Shown here: one piece after another, positions 26,289-34,912 of the stretch | How the letters are laid out: each line of letters starts with the position of its first letter | Numbering within the stretch: position 1 is the first letter of the stretch | DNA from: Winogradskyella psychrotolerans | GTDB lineage: Bacteria > Bacteroidota > Bacteroidia > Flavobacteriales > Flavobacteriaceae | Direction: 5' to 3' | Assembly: GCF_018860545.1 (NCBI RefSeq) | Contig: NZ_JAHKPN010000026.1 | Location: forward strand, 1-64,000 | Length of the DNA: 64,000 bases | Notes under the pieces: generated by a model | What the model was told of the DNA's origin: nothing | Databases searched by the model: none | The model's input: the letters and a program-made list of their open reading frames with translations, nothing else | Position numbers and translations under genes: made by a program

Positions 26289-27563
26289 ATGCAAGAAGAG
26301 TTCCTTCACTACATCTGGAAACATAAAGCCTTCGATTCGTCTGTGTTAAAAACTACAAATGATGAACCGATTAGTATTATCAATTTAGGGCAACACAATC
26401 ACAATTCTGGTCCAGATTTCTTCAACTCGCAATTAAGTATCGCTAACCAGCTTTGGGCTGGTAATTTAGAAATTCATATAAAATCATCGGATTGGTATGT
26501 GCATAATCATGAAGTTGATAAAGCATACGACAATGTCATTCTTCATGTGGTTTGGGAGCACGATACCGAAATTTTTAGAAAAGATAATTCAGAGATTCCA
26601 ACACTAGAACTAAAACACTACGTGGATATAAACTTAATCCATCAGTATCAAAAATTGATGCAATCTAAATCTTGGATTAATTGTGAATCCGATTTTAATA
26701 GTATTGCTGATTTTCTATTTAATAATTGGTTAGAACGTTTGTTTATAGAACGTTTAGAACAAAAGTCTGAAGCTATCAGCCAATTTTTAAAATATTCTAA
26801 TAACGATTGGGAGGCTGTACTTTTTAAAATGCTATTAAAAAACTTCGGTCTCAAAGTCAATGGTGCTCCGTTTTTAAGTTTGGCAAATTCTTTTGATTTC
26901 TCAATAATAAGAAAATTACAAAATGATGTTTTAAACTTAGAAGCCTTGTTTTTTGGACAATCAGGTTTGTTAGAAGAAAATACAATTGAAGATATTTATG
27001 TAGAGGACCTAAAGCAACGATATGTTTTTTTAAAACAAAAGTTTAACTTAGATAATAGTGCTGTATTACCTCTACAGTTTTTTAGATTACGACCACCAAA
27101 TTTTCCAACCATACGCTTATCGCAGTTTGCGAATTTGTATGCTTTAGAACAAAATTTGTTTTCAAAAGTAATGCAGTTACATACACGTGATGAATTTTAT
27201 GAATTTTTCAACAAAGGAGTAACCCAGTTTTGGATGACGCATTATACCTTCGCAAAATCTTCAAAAAAAGCTCAGAAAATAATGACTAAGGCGTTTATAG
27301 ATTTATTAATCATTAATACGCTTATCCCTTTAAAATTTAGTTATGCGAAATCACAAGGAACATCTGTTGAGGATATCATTTTTCAACTTATAAAAGAAAT
27401 AAAAATAGAGACTAATAGCGTAGTTTCTAAATTTCAAGATTTAAAGAAAATTGATACACATGCATTAAATTCTCAAGCTTTATTGCAGCTAAAGCAACAG
27501 TATTGTGATAAAAATAGATGTTTACAATGTGCTATTGGCAATAGCTTAATCGTGAAAAATTAA
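26289..27563 (+). CDS. DUF2851 family protein
   Basis: A 424-aa soluble protein with family hallmarks EEFLHYIWKHKAFD at the N-terminus, NLGQHNHNSGPDFFNSQL, WAGNLEIHIKSSDWYVH, YDNVILHVVWEHD, and the C-terminal cysteine motif YCDKNRCLQCAIGNSLI. Function is unknown. The His/Asp-rich early segment and the terminal cysteines suggest metal binding. It lies 33 nt after the hybrid kinase and may be read from the same transcript, although I know of no functional link. Confidence 0.92.
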   Translation: MQEEFLHYIWKHKAFDSSVLKTTNDEPISIINLGQHNHNSGPDFFNSQLSIANQLWAGNLEIHIKSSDWYVHNHEVDKAYDNVILHVVWEHDTEIFRKDNSEIPTLELKHYVDINLIHQYQKLMQSKSWINCESDFNSIADFLFNNWLERLFIERLEQKSEAISQFLKYSNNDWEAVLFKMLLKNFGLKVNGAPFLSLANSFDFSIIRKLQNDVLNLEALFFGQSGLLEENTIEDIYVEDLKQRYVFLKQKFNLDNSAVLPLQFFRLRPPNFPTIRLSQFANLYALEQNLFSKVMQLHTRDEFYEFFNKGVTQFWMTHYTFAKSSKKAQKIMTKAFIDLLIINTLIPLKFSYAKSQGTSVEDIIFQLIKEIKIETNSVVSKFQDLKKIDTHALNSQALLQLKQQYCDKNRCLQCAIGNSLIVKN

Positions 27564-27662
27564 CTAACTTGCGGTATGAAACATCCATAACTAGGTTGGG
27601 ACACTTATTGCTATCAGTATATGGATGTAGCATGTGGCCTTTAAAATACAATAAACAAACTC

Positions 27663-27890
27663 ATGAATAGATCTTACAATCTACTATTATACTTTCAAAA
27701 ACGAGGTTATTACGTTTGTCAACGTATAGCAGATCGTTTGGGTATTAGAGCCAAAATTGTAAGAACTTCTTTTATGTATCTCACCTTTGTTACCGTTGGT
27801 TTTGGTTTTGCATTATATGTATTCCTAGCCTTTTGGATGCGAATTAAGGATATTGTGTATACCAAACGGTCTTCGGTCTTCGATTTATAA
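27663..27890 (+). CDS. PspC domain protein, small
   Basis: A 75-aa protein with one PspC domain: GYYVCQRIADRLGIRAKIVRTSFMYLTFVTVGFGFALYVFLAFWM, where the start resembles the usual GV-AGIA-GI pattern and the rest is a hydrophobic hairpin. PspC proteins act in envelope-stress sensing; short flavobacterial versions like this are uncharacterised. It starts 16 nt before the potassium channel gene and is probably co-transcribed with it. Confidence 0.8.
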   Translation: MNRSYNLLLYFQKRGYYVCQRIADRLGIRAKIVRTSFMYLTFVTVGFGFALYVFLAFWMRIKDIVYTKRSSVFDL

Positions 27891-27905
27891 TTTTAGAGTA
27901 GCACC

Positions 27906-28928
27906 ATGGATAATCCGTTTTTAAGACTTTACAGGTCTAAGATTTACACAGCGATAATGATGTTGTTTTTATTGCTTTGTATTGGTGTCTTTGGGTATAG
28001 GTTCATTTCAGGATATCAGTGGTTAGATGCTGTTTATATGACTGTAATTACGGTGACCACAGTTGGTTTTGCTGAAGTAATTCCGTTAGATCCACAATCA
28101 AAAATCTTTACTATTTTTTTAATTTTAGCTAGTGTCGTAATTGTTGGTTATGCTATTACTATCATAACCGATTATATTCTCAGTAGAAATAATTTTGAAG
28201 ATATAAAACAACGTAAAATGCAAAAGAAAATAGATGCTATGACAAATCATATTATCATATGTGGGTATGGTCGTAATGGTAAGCAAGCAGCAAAGAAATT
28301 ATTAGCTTATGATAAACCTTTTGTTATTGTAGAACGCAATAAGGAAGTCATTGAAAAGTTTGAAGATAATGACATGTCATTTGTATTAGGAAACGCTAAC
28401 GAAGATGAAGTGCTTATAACAGCAGGTATTAACAATGCTAGTACTTTAATTTGTGCTCTGCCAAACGATGCAGACAATTTATTTGTGGTGTTATCTGCGA
28501 GACAAATTAATCCTAATTTAACAATTATAAGTAGGGCTTCTGAGGAAACTTCTTATGATAAGTTAAAACTTGCAGGAGCAAATAACGTAATTTTACCAGA
28601 TAGAATAGGTGGTGATCATATGGCATCCTTAGTGGTGATTCCAGACCTAGTTGAATTTATAGATAACCTAGGTATCGTTGGCGAACGCAATATTAATATT
28701 GAGGAAGTAAATGTAGAGTTACTTTACAATACGCAAGAAGCTAAAACGATAAGAGACTTAGATTTACGGAAGAAATCGGGCTGTACGGTTATAGGCTTCA
28801 AAGACGATAAAGGAGAATATGTTGTGAATCCAGAAGCTGATACAAGGCTAATTCCTGGGTCAAAAATTATCGTGTTAGGACGACCAGAACAGATTATGAA
28901 ATTAAATTCTATGTATAAAATTGAATAG
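27906..28928 (+). CDS. Two-helix potassium channel with RCK (TrkA-N/TrkA-C) domain
   Basis: A 340-aa ligand-gated K+ channel subunit. Helix 1 is about residues 16-35, the pore loop about 40-56 and helix 2 about 66-92. The filter reads TVGFAE (T52-E57) rather than TVGYGD. The RCK domain starts near 114 with HIIICGYGRNGKQAAKKLL (nucleotide-binding glycines), an acidic VVER at the end of strand 2, and a TrkA_C domain from about 255 onward (VELLYNTQEAKTIRDLDLRKKSGCTVIGF). Assembly as a tetramer with an RCK gating ring is expected from the family. The non-GYG filter could change selectivity. Confidence 0.92.
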   Translation: MDNPFLRLYRSKIYTAIMMLFLLLCIGVFGYRFISGYQWLDAVYMTVITVTTVGFAEVIPLDPQSKIFTIFLILASVVIVGYAITIITDYILSRNNFEDIKQRKMQKKIDAMTNHIIICGYGRNGKQAAKKLLAYDKPFVIVERNKEVIEKFEDNDMSFVLGNANEDEVLITAGINNASTLICALPNDADNLFVVLSARQINPNLTIISRASEETSYDKLKLAGANNVILPDRIGGDHMASLVVIPDLVEFIDNLGIVGERNINIEEVNVELLYNTQEAKTIRDLDLRKKSGCTVIGFKDDKGEYVVNPEADTRLIPGSKIIVLGRPEQIMKLNSMYKIE

Positions 28929-28944
28929 TCTAAACATTGATTTT

Positions 28945-28979
28945 ATGAGCCGATACTTTATTGGCTCATTTTTTTTTTG
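28945..28979 (+). terminator. Intrinsic terminator after the potassium channel gene
   Basis: ATGAGCCGATA, loop CTT, TATTGGCTCAT with one G-U pair, then an uninterrupted run of T. Confidence 0.9.
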
Positions 28980-29038
28980 CATCTTGTCAACTTTAAAAAT
29001 TATAATTAAACCAAAAAACTAACTAACAACACTAACTT

Positions 29039-30664
29039 ATGAAGAAATATCTTCTATCAATTTTTGCAATAGTATTACCGCTTATAAACTATGCACAAGA
29101 AACAACTTCCGAAAAAATTGATGTCATTTTTAAGGATTATACAGGTTGGTTTGTGGATGCAATTTTTTATGAAATTCCATTTTCGGAAACGTATAAAATT
29201 CCTTGGGTACTTATTGTATTAATTGGAGGTGCCTTATTTTTTACTATTTATTTTAAATTTATCAATGTTACTGGTTTTAGAATGGCTATTAGAGTTGTTA
29301 AAGGTCAGTATGAAGATATTGAGAAACATGGAGCAGATACCTTATATGGTGATAGTACACCAAATGAAGGTGAAAATATAATTGAAACAATTAAAGATGA
29401 TAGTGCTGACGGAGAAGTGTCACACTTTCAGGCTTTAACAGCAGCTTTGTCTGCAACTGTAGGATTAGGTAATATCGCGGGTGTAGCTGTAGCCTTATCT
29501 ATTGGTGGTCCTGGTGCTACATTTTGGATGATTGTGGCAGGTTTACTTGGTATGGCTTCAAAATTTGCAGAATGTACATTGGGTGTAAAATATAGAGATG
29601 TTGGAGAAGACGGTACCGTTTATGGTGGTCCAATGTACTACTTAACCAAAGGTTTAAGAGCCAAAGGTATGGGTGGTTTTGGTAAAGTATTGGCCGTTTT
29701 GTTTGCCATATTTGTAATAGGTGGATCTTTTGGAGGTGGAAATATGTTTCAAGCCAACCAAGCCGCTGCTCAGTTTGTTAAGTTATTTGAATTAGATCCT
29801 GCATCAAATGCAGGTATGTATTTTGGCCTAGTTATGGCCGCACTTGTTGCTGTTGTAATTATAGGAGGTATAAAGCGTATTGCTAAGGTGACTGAGAAAG
29901 TAGTACCTTTTATGGCAGGTATATATGTATTGGCAGCACTGATAATTTTAGGTGCTAATTTTACCTTAATTGATGATGCTTTTGCATTGATTTTTGAAGG
30001 AGCGTTTTCAGGATTAGGAATCGCAGGTGGACTTGTTGGTGTAATGATTCAAGGTATTAGAAGAGGGGCATTTTCTAACGAAGCAGGTGTTGGTTCAGCG
30101 GCAATTGCGCACTCTGCGGTACGTACTAAATATCCAGCATCTGAAGGAATTGTGGCGCTTTTAGAACCGTTTGTAGATACTGTTGTAATCTGTACAATGA
30201 CAGCTTTAGTTATTGTGATCACTAATTTTGATGGTCAATTTATGGAATATGGTGTTGAAATAACAGAAGGTGTTGAACTTACGGCTATAGCTTTTGATTC
30301 TGTAATTCCGCATTTCTCAATTATATTAACAATTGCAGTTATATTATTTGCGTTTTCAACGATGATCTCTTGGTCTTACTATGGTATGCAAGGTTGGGTC
30401 TTTTTATTCGGAAAAGGTAAAGTCTCAGACTTAGCTTATAAAGTATTATTCTTATTCTTTGTGGTAGTTGGTGCATCTATTAGTTTGGGTGCTGTAATTA
30501 ATTTCTCTGATGCTATGATTTTTGCTATGGTTGTGCCAAACATTATTGGTGTTATTATACTATCGCCTATCATTAAAAAGGAATTGAATAAATACTACAA
30601 AGCTATCAATGTAAAGAAAGATGCGATTGAAGATGGCGCAGAAGATTTAAATGAAATTCTATAA
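29039..30664 (+). CDS. Alanine/glycine:cation symporter (AGCS, AlsT family)
   Basis: A 541-aa Na+- or H+-coupled amino acid carrier of the inner membrane. Diagnostic segments are HFQALTAALSATVGLGNIAGVAVALSIGGPGATFWM near 135-170, SKFAECTLGVKYR, GTVYGGPMYYLTKGL, FGGGNMFQANQAA and RRGAFSNEAGVGSAAIAHSAV. About eleven membrane helices are apparent. The N-terminus is longer than in the shortest members and looks like a cleavable signal (LLSIFAIVLPLINYAQ) before an amphipathic region, as is usual in Bacteroidetes versions. Monocistronic by its upstream terminator, or followed by the HhH gene 16 nt downstream. Confidence 0.95.
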   Translation: MKKYLLSIFAIVLPLINYAQETTSEKIDVIFKDYTGWFVDAIFYEIPFSETYKIPWVLIVLIGGALFFTIYFKFINVTGFRMAIRVVKGQYEDIEKHGADTLYGDSTPNEGENIIETIKDDSADGEVSHFQALTAALSATVGLGNIAGVAVALSIGGPGATFWMIVAGLLGMASKFAECTLGVKYRDVGEDGTVYGGPMYYLTKGLRAKGMGGFGKVLAVLFAIFVIGGSFGGGNMFQANQAAAQFVKLFELDPASNAGMYFGLVMAALVAVVIIGGIKRIAKVTEKVVPFMAGIYVLAALIILGANFTLIDDAFALIFEGAFSGLGIAGGLVGVMIQGIRRGAFSNEAGVGSAAIAHSAVRTKYPASEGIVALLEPFVDTVVICTMTALVIVITNFDGQFMEYGVEITEGVELTAIAFDSVIPHFSIILTIAVILFAFSTMISWSYYGMQGWVFLFGKGKVSDLAYKVLFLFFVVVGASISLGAVINFSDAMIFAMVVPNIIGVIILSPIIKKELNKYYKAINVKKDAIEDGAEDLNEIL

Positions 30665-30680
30665 ATAAACATAAATTAAT

Positions 30681-31571
30681 ATGAAATCCCATTTCCAGTT
30701 TTCTAATAAACAACGGAGTGGGATTTTTTTATTGGTGGCAATTGTAGTGGTTCTACAATGTGTGTATTGGTTTGCTCCAAATGTTTTTACAATTTCAAAT
30801 GATGATATTACTAAAAATCAAAATCAATTAGACGCTTTTAAAAAAGAATTGGATTCACTTCGCTTAGTTGAAATAGAAAGCAGAACACCAAAAATCTATC
30901 CATTTAATCCTAATTATATTACAGATTATAAAGGTTACACTTTAGGAATGACAACTGAAGAAATTGATAGGCTTCATAAATTTAGAGCATCAAATCAATG
31001 GGTCAATTCTGCCAAGCAGTTTCAGGAGGTGACTAAAGTTTCGGATTCATTTTTAGAAGCAGTTTCTTTATATTTCAAGTTTCCAGAATGGGTAACTAAT
31101 CCAAAACCGAAGTCTCAAGGGTTTTCAAATTCCTATGCTAGCACTAAAGAACCAAAATCATTTGATCAAAAAATAGATTTAAATACAGCCTCAGCAGTAC
31201 AACTAAGAAAAGTATATGGTGTAGGTGAAAAACTGTCTGAACGTATTATTGCTTATCGTGATAAATTTAATGGTGGTTTTGTTTCAGATATAGAACTTTC
31301 TGAAGTTTGGGGACTGTCTCCAGAGGTTATTGAGCGTATTCAAAATGACTTCACGGTTAAAACACCAAGAGCAATAAAAACCTTTAACCTTAACACGGCA
31401 ACCAGAGACGAATTAGTCACAATTCAATATATAGATTATGAAATAGCACACCATATTATTGAAGAACGAACTTTAAGAGATGGCTTTAATTCTGTTGAAG
31501 AATTAACAAAAGTCGAGGATTTTCCAATCAAAAAATTCGATATAATTAAGTTATATTTGCATCTTAAATAA
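30681..31571 (+). CDS. Helix-hairpin-helix protein, ComEA-like
   Basis: A 296-aa protein with one N-terminal membrane segment (SGIFLLVAIVVVLQCVYWFA), a short coiled region, then three HhH-type units: residues about 85-130 (FNPNYITDYKGYTLGMTTEEIDRLHKFR), about 165-225 (KIDLNTASAVQLRKVYGVGEKLSERIIAYRD), and about 235-296 (FNLNTATRDELVTIQYIDYEIAHHIIEER). The middle unit is the classical DNA-binding ComEA pattern. In competent bacteria ComEA binds incoming DNA at the membrane; whether this protein does so is not shown, as no com genes are adjacent. It ends 10 nt before the acyl-CoA dehydrogenase gene. Confidence 0.88.
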   Translation: MKSHFQFSNKQRSGIFLLVAIVVVLQCVYWFAPNVFTISNDDITKNQNQLDAFKKELDSLRLVEIESRTPKIYPFNPNYITDYKGYTLGMTTEEIDRLHKFRASNQWVNSAKQFQEVTKVSDSFLEAVSLYFKFPEWVTNPKPKSQGFSNSYASTKEPKSFDQKIDLNTASAVQLRKVYGVGEKLSERIIAYRDKFNGGFVSDIELSEVWGLSPEVIERIQNDFTVKTPRAIKTFNLNTATRDELVTIQYIDYEIAHHIIEERTLRDGFNSVEELTKVEDFPIKKFDIIKLYLHLK

Positions 31572-31581
31572 ACACTAACTT

Positions 31582-32748
31582 ATGTCTAATTTATATTTCA
31601 CAGAAGAGCACAATTTGTTCAGGGAAAGTCTCAGAAGCTTCTTACAAAAGGAAGTCGTGCCACATATTGATAAATGGGAAGAAACGGGTCAAATAGAACG
31701 TTTCATCTGGAAGAAATTTGGAGATATGGGCTACTTCGGTTTGGCAACACCTGAAGCTTATGGTGGGTTAGACTTAGATTTATTTTATACCGTAATTTTT
31801 CTAGAAGAAATGCAGCGCATTAACTCTGGTGGTTTTGCAGCGGCAATGTGGGCACATGCCTATTTAGCTATGACACACCTTAATAAAGAAGGGAGTCATG
31901 AGCAAAAAGAAAAATATCTTACACCGAGCGCATTGGGAGATGCTATAGGTTGTCTTTGCATTACGGAGCCTTTTGGTGGAAGTGATGTTGCAGGTATGCG
32001 CACCACAGCCGTTAAAAAAGGTGATACCTATGTGATTAACGGCTCTAAAACTTTTATTACCAATGGTATTTACAGCGATTATTTAGTCGTTGCCGCTAAA
32101 ACAAGTCCTGAATTAGGAAACAAAGGCATAAGTATTTTTGTTATGGACAGAGACACCCCAGGTATTTCTGCAACTAAATTAGATAAATTGGGTTGGAGAG
32201 CTTCCGATACTGGTGAAATTGCTTTTGATAATGTAGTGATTCCTGCTTCTAATTTAATGGGAAAAGAGGATCTAGGCTTTCCTTATATCATGCAGCATTT
32301 TGCACTAGAACGTTTAATTATGGGTATTAATTCACATGCAAGAGCGGAATATGCACTAGAGTATGCAAAAGAATATATGTCTGAAAGAACAGCTTTTGGT
32401 CGCACTATAGATAAATTTCAAGCGTTAAGGCACACCTATGCGGATTGCGAAACTCAAATGGAAATTTGTAAGCAATTTAACTATTACGTTGCAAAACGTT
32501 TGGATATGGGAGATTATGTTGTAAAGGAAGCAACAATGTCTAAATTACAGTCAACGAAAATGGCAGATGATGTGATTTATCAGTGTCTTCAATTTTTAGG
32601 TGGTTACGGTTACATGGAAGACTATCCATTAGCAAGAATGGCAAGAGATAGCCGATTAGGTCCAATTGGTGGCGGAACCTCAGAGATATTAAAAGAAATA
32701 ATTGCTAAGATGGTAATTGATAAGAAAGACTATAAACCTGCAACTTAG
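31582..32748 (+). CDS. Acyl-CoA dehydrogenase
   Basis: FAD-dependent alpha,beta-dehydrogenation of an acyl-CoA with electrons passed to ETF. Family signatures: CLCITEPFGGSDVAGMRTTA (residues 124-143), TYVINGSKTFITNG (149-162), RTAFGRTIDKFQALRH, and QCLQFLGGYGYMEDYPLARMARDSRLGPIGGGTSEI at the C-terminus. The medium-chain catalytic Glu position reads GGGTSE and not YEGT. Instead E243 in FALERL fits the isovaleryl-/long-chain-type catalytic glutamate. Length of 388 aa is normal. The exact substrate is uncertain; a long-chain or branched acyl-CoA is favoured. Confidence 0.93.
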   Translation: MSNLYFTEEHNLFRESLRSFLQKEVVPHIDKWEETGQIERFIWKKFGDMGYFGLATPEAYGGLDLDLFYTVIFLEEMQRINSGGFAAAMWAHAYLAMTHLNKEGSHEQKEKYLTPSALGDAIGCLCITEPFGGSDVAGMRTTAVKKGDTYVINGSKTFITNGIYSDYLVVAAKTSPELGNKGISIFVMDRDTPGISATKLDKLGWRASDTGEIAFDNVVIPASNLMGKEDLGFPYIMQHFALERLIMGINSHARAEYALEYAKEYMSERTAFGRTIDKFQALRHTYADCETQMEICKQFNYYVAKRLDMGDYVVKEATMSKLQSTKMADDVIYQCLQFLGGYGYMEDYPLARMARDSRLGPIGGGTSEILKEIIAKMVIDKKDYKPAT

Positions 32749-32784
32749 AGAAAGCTGTAATGGTTTAGTAAAATTATATAATTT

Positions 32785-32815
32785 AAAATCCTGCTAATCG
32801 GCAGGATTTTTTTTT
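32785..32815 (+). terminator. Intrinsic terminator after the acyl-CoA dehydrogenase gene
   Basis: AAAATCCTGC, loop TAATCG, GCAGGATTTT, then more T: a 10-bp perfect stem. Confidence 0.92.
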
Positions 32816-32875
32816 GCTCTTATTCAATATTAGTTGAAGTTAATAGTTATATTTAGAATTCATCAAACAAGCATC

Positions 32876-33766
32876 ATGTCGCTAAAATCGTTTTCAGATT
32901 ATTTATTATTAGAAAAATCCTATTCTAAGCATACGGTATTAGCTTATACTCGCGATATTGAAAATTTTCAAGACTTCTTAAGTAAACATCATAATTCCGT
33001 AACTGTAGCCGAAGTTGGTTATTCTGAGATTAGACAATGGATTGTAACGCTTGTAGATCGTAAAATTTCTAACAGAACTATCAATAGAAAAGTATCGTCG
33101 CTTAATACTTATTATAAATTTTTACTCAAAACTGAAGATATTGATGCTAATCCTTTAAAAAAGCACAAAGCTTTAAAAGTAGGGAAGAAGGTGCAATTGC
33201 CGTTTTCGGAACGAGAATTAAAGTTAGTTTTAGACGATGCTATTGGTATAGAAGATTTTGAAGGTGCTAGAAATCATTTAATTATTGAATTGTTTTACGC
33301 TACCGGAATTCGACGTATAGAACTTGTAAACATAAAGTTGTCTGATATCGATATAGGCAACAATCAATTAAAAGTAATAGGCAAACGTAATAAAGAGCGA
33401 TATGTTCCTTTGATAGATTCTATAAGTAAATCTTTAAAACACTATTTAAGATATAGAAGTGAATTAAATAATATTGAAGATAAAACGTTTTTGTTTTTAA
33501 CTAAAAAAGGTCTTAAAATTTACGAAAAGCTTGTTTACAGAATAATAAATAAGTATTTTAGTATGGCATCTACGAAAGCAAAATGCAGCCCTCATGTATT
33601 AAGACACTCGTTTGCAACGCACTTATTAAACCAAGGTGCTGATTTAAATGCAATAAAAGAACTTCTTGGGCATACTAGTTTAGCAGCAACTCAAGTGTAT
33701 ACACACAACAGTATAGCCGAATTAAAAAAAGTGCACTCCAAAGCGCATCCAAGAAATCAACGTTAA
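32876..33766 (+). CDS. Tyrosine recombinase, XerC/XerD type
   Basis: Site-specific recombinase of 296 aa that would act on chromosome-dimer (dif) sites. N-terminal SAM-like core-binding domain (about 1-90: SFSDYLLLEKSYSKHTVLAYTRDIENF) and a catalytic domain with R146 in ATGIRRIEL, K170 in VIGKRNKERYVP, H240 and R243 in SPHVLRHSFATH, H266 in LLGHTS and nucleophile Y275 in VYTHNS: the full set. The ATG at 32876 gives the usual N-terminus; a TTG 42 nt upstream adds residues unlike the family. No integrase-type arm-binding domain or nearby att site, so it looks like a housekeeping Xer enzyme and not a mobile-element integrase. Confidence 0.93.
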   Translation: MSLKSFSDYLLLEKSYSKHTVLAYTRDIENFQDFLSKHHNSVTVAEVGYSEIRQWIVTLVDRKISNRTINRKVSSLNTYYKFLLKTEDIDANPLKKHKALKVGKKVQLPFSERELKLVLDDAIGIEDFEGARNHLIIELFYATGIRRIELVNIKLSDIDIGNNQLKVIGKRNKERYVPLIDSISKSLKHYLRYRSELNNIEDKTFLFLTKKGLKIYEKLVYRIINKYFSMASTKAKCSPHVLRHSFATHLLNQGADLNAIKELLGHTSLAATQVYTHNSIAELKKVHSKAHPRNQR

Positions 33767-33778
33767 GCCTAGCTTAAC
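33762..33778 (+). terminator. Hairpin at the end of the recombinase gene
   Basis: GTTAAGC, loop CTA, GCTTAAC: a perfect 7-bp stem that contains the stop codon, followed by TTTT. It may be a weak terminator. Confidence 0.55.
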
Positions 33779-33840
33779 TTTTAAAATTTAGGGATAGATT
33801 AAATGACCTACCCCATTATGTTTAACTTAAAAGAAACTAA

Positions 33841-34143
33841 ATGAAAGTAAACACACAATCCGTTAATTTCACAGCTGATAGCAAACTTATTGAGTTCATT
33901 CAGAGACGAATGGATAAATTAGATATGTTTTATGATAAAATTATTCAGTCCGATGTATATTTAAAAGTAGAAAATACAAGTGATAAAGAAAATAAAATTT
34001 TCGAAGCTAAAGTGAGTGTACCAGGCGATAGCTTTATAGTGAAGAAACAATGCAAATCCTTTGAAGAAGGTGCTGACGTTGCAATTGCGTCGTTAGAACG
34101 ACAAATAAAAAGACGAAAAGAAAAATTAAGATCACATATTTGA
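33841..34143 (+). CDS. hpf: Ribosome hibernation-promoting factor, short HPF/YfiA family
   Basis: A 100-aa ribosome-binding protein that inactivates or protects 70S ribosomes in slow growth. It has the single S30AE fold: VNTQSVNFTADSKLIEFIQRRMDKLDMFYDKI, then beta strands with basic residues and the helix KSFEEGADVAIASLERQIKRRKEKLR. There is no C-terminal dimerisation domain, so it is the short type. It sits immediately upstream of the tRNA/tuf/ribosomal cluster, a sensible context. A strong promoter for the tRNA genes begins only 20 nt after its stop codon. Confidence 0.92.
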   Translation: MKVNTQSVNFTADSKLIEFIQRRMDKLDMFYDKIIQSDVYLKVENTSDKENKIFEAKVSVPGDSFIVKKQCKSFEEGADVAIASLERQIKRRKEKLRSHI

Positions 34144-34162
34144 AATTTTTTTCAAAAAATGT

Positions 34163-34192
34163 TTTGATTAAATAAATAATATCTTACATTTG
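34163..34192 (+). promoter_or_regulatory. Promoter of the tRNA-Thr/Tyr/Gly/Thr-tuf unit
   Basis: TTTTG ending at 34166, an 18-bp spacer, and TACATTTG at 34185-34192. It is a full -33/-7 Bacteroidetes promoter. Transcription should begin near 34196. Confidence 0.75.
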
Positions 34193-34193
34193 C

Positions 34194-34220
34194 AGTCCGT
34201 TAGAAATAGCGGGCTTTTTT
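34194..34220 (+). promoter_or_regulatory. Promoter-proximal hairpin with T-run upstream of tRNA-Thr
   Basis: AGTCCGT, loop, GCGGGCT (7 bp with two G-U pairs) followed by six T. It begins at the predicted transcription start and lies between the promoter and the first tRNA, so it cannot simply be the terminator of that transcript. The second tRNA-Thr(TGT) locus has the same arrangement at 52955-52984. Confidence 0.5.
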
Positions 34221-34255
34221 ATGGTTAGTTTTTTAGCTTAAAAAAGTAAGAAAAA

Positions 34256-34329
34256 GCCGATGTAGCTCAGCTGGCTAGAGCAGCTGATTTGTAATCAGCA
34301 GGTCGTGGGTTCGAGTCCCTCTATCGGCT
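34256..34329 (+). tRNA. tRNA-Thr(TGT), copy 1
   Basis: A 74-nt cloverleaf. Acceptor GCCGATG pairs with TATCGGC (G7-U66 wobble), discriminator T. Anticodon stem GCTGA/TCAGC, loop TTTGTAA with anticodon TGT. T-arm GTGGG TTCGAGT CCCTC. CCA is not encoded. It is nearly identical to the copy at 52985-53058. Confidence 0.97.
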
Positions 34330-34395
34330 CTTTTAGAAGTTGTTTTTAGATTTTAAAAAGGACGGATAAAATTGAAATATTGAATTTAAAATTTT

Positions 34396-34477
<82 letters not shown>

Positions 34478-34509
34478 CAAAATTTTTTACGATTAGTTAG
34501 TAAAAGTTG

Positions 34510-34517
34510 TATCTTTG
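34510..34517 (+). promoter_or_regulatory. Possible internal promoter box before tRNA-Gly
   Basis: TATCTTTG, an exact -7 box in the 147-bp spacer between tRNA-Tyr and tRNA-Gly. A second exact match, TAAATTTG, lies near 34575. These may boost expression of the tRNA-Gly/tRNA-Thr/tuf part. Confidence 0.4.
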
Positions 34518-34624
34518 CAAAGCTAAAAGTTAAAAATTAGTGAGATGACTTAGGTAGTGCGCTTGGCGAGCTAACTAAATTTGAAATTTTGAAACCATTA
34601 ATTAAGTAAGATTAATTAAGAAAT

Positions 34625-34697
34625 GCGAGAGTAGCTCAGTTGGTAGAGCGTCAGCCTTCCAAGCTGAATGTCGCCGGTTCGAACCCGGTCTCTCGCT
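34625..34697 (+). tRNA. tRNA-Gly(TCC)
   Basis: A 73-nt cloverleaf. Acceptor GCGAGAG/CTCTCGC, discriminator T. Anticodon stem TCAGC/GCTGA with loop CTTCCAA (anticodon TCC). T-arm GCCGG TTCGAAC CCGGT. Confidence 0.97.
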
Positions 34698-34768
34698 CTA
34701 AAATTTGCGAATTAAGACGCGTGATTTTCACTTCGTAAATCTATACAATCGGTAGTCGTAAATGAAAT

Positions 34769-34840
34769 GCCGGTGTAGCTCAGGGGTAGAGCGTTTCCTT
34801 GGTAAGGAAGAGGTCACGAGTTCAATTCTCGTCATTGGCT
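34769..34840 (+). tRNA. tRNA-Thr(GGT)
   Basis: A 72-nt cloverleaf. Acceptor GCCGGTG/CATTGGC (two G-U pairs), discriminator T. Anticodon stem about TTTCC/GGAAG with loop TTGGTAA (anticodon GGT). T-arm ACGAG TTCAATT CTCGT. It directly precedes tuf. Confidence 0.96.
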
Positions 34841-34912
34841 CTTTTTTCTAAGATACATTTTAGAATAATAATTGAACACTAATAATATAATTAAGATTAA
34901 AATAAATTAAAC

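Noticed and set aside
32876..33766. Tyrosine recombinase as integrase of a mobile element
   Set aside because: It is XerC-like in length and lacks an arm-binding domain. There is no tRNA-associated attachment repeat or cargo next to it.
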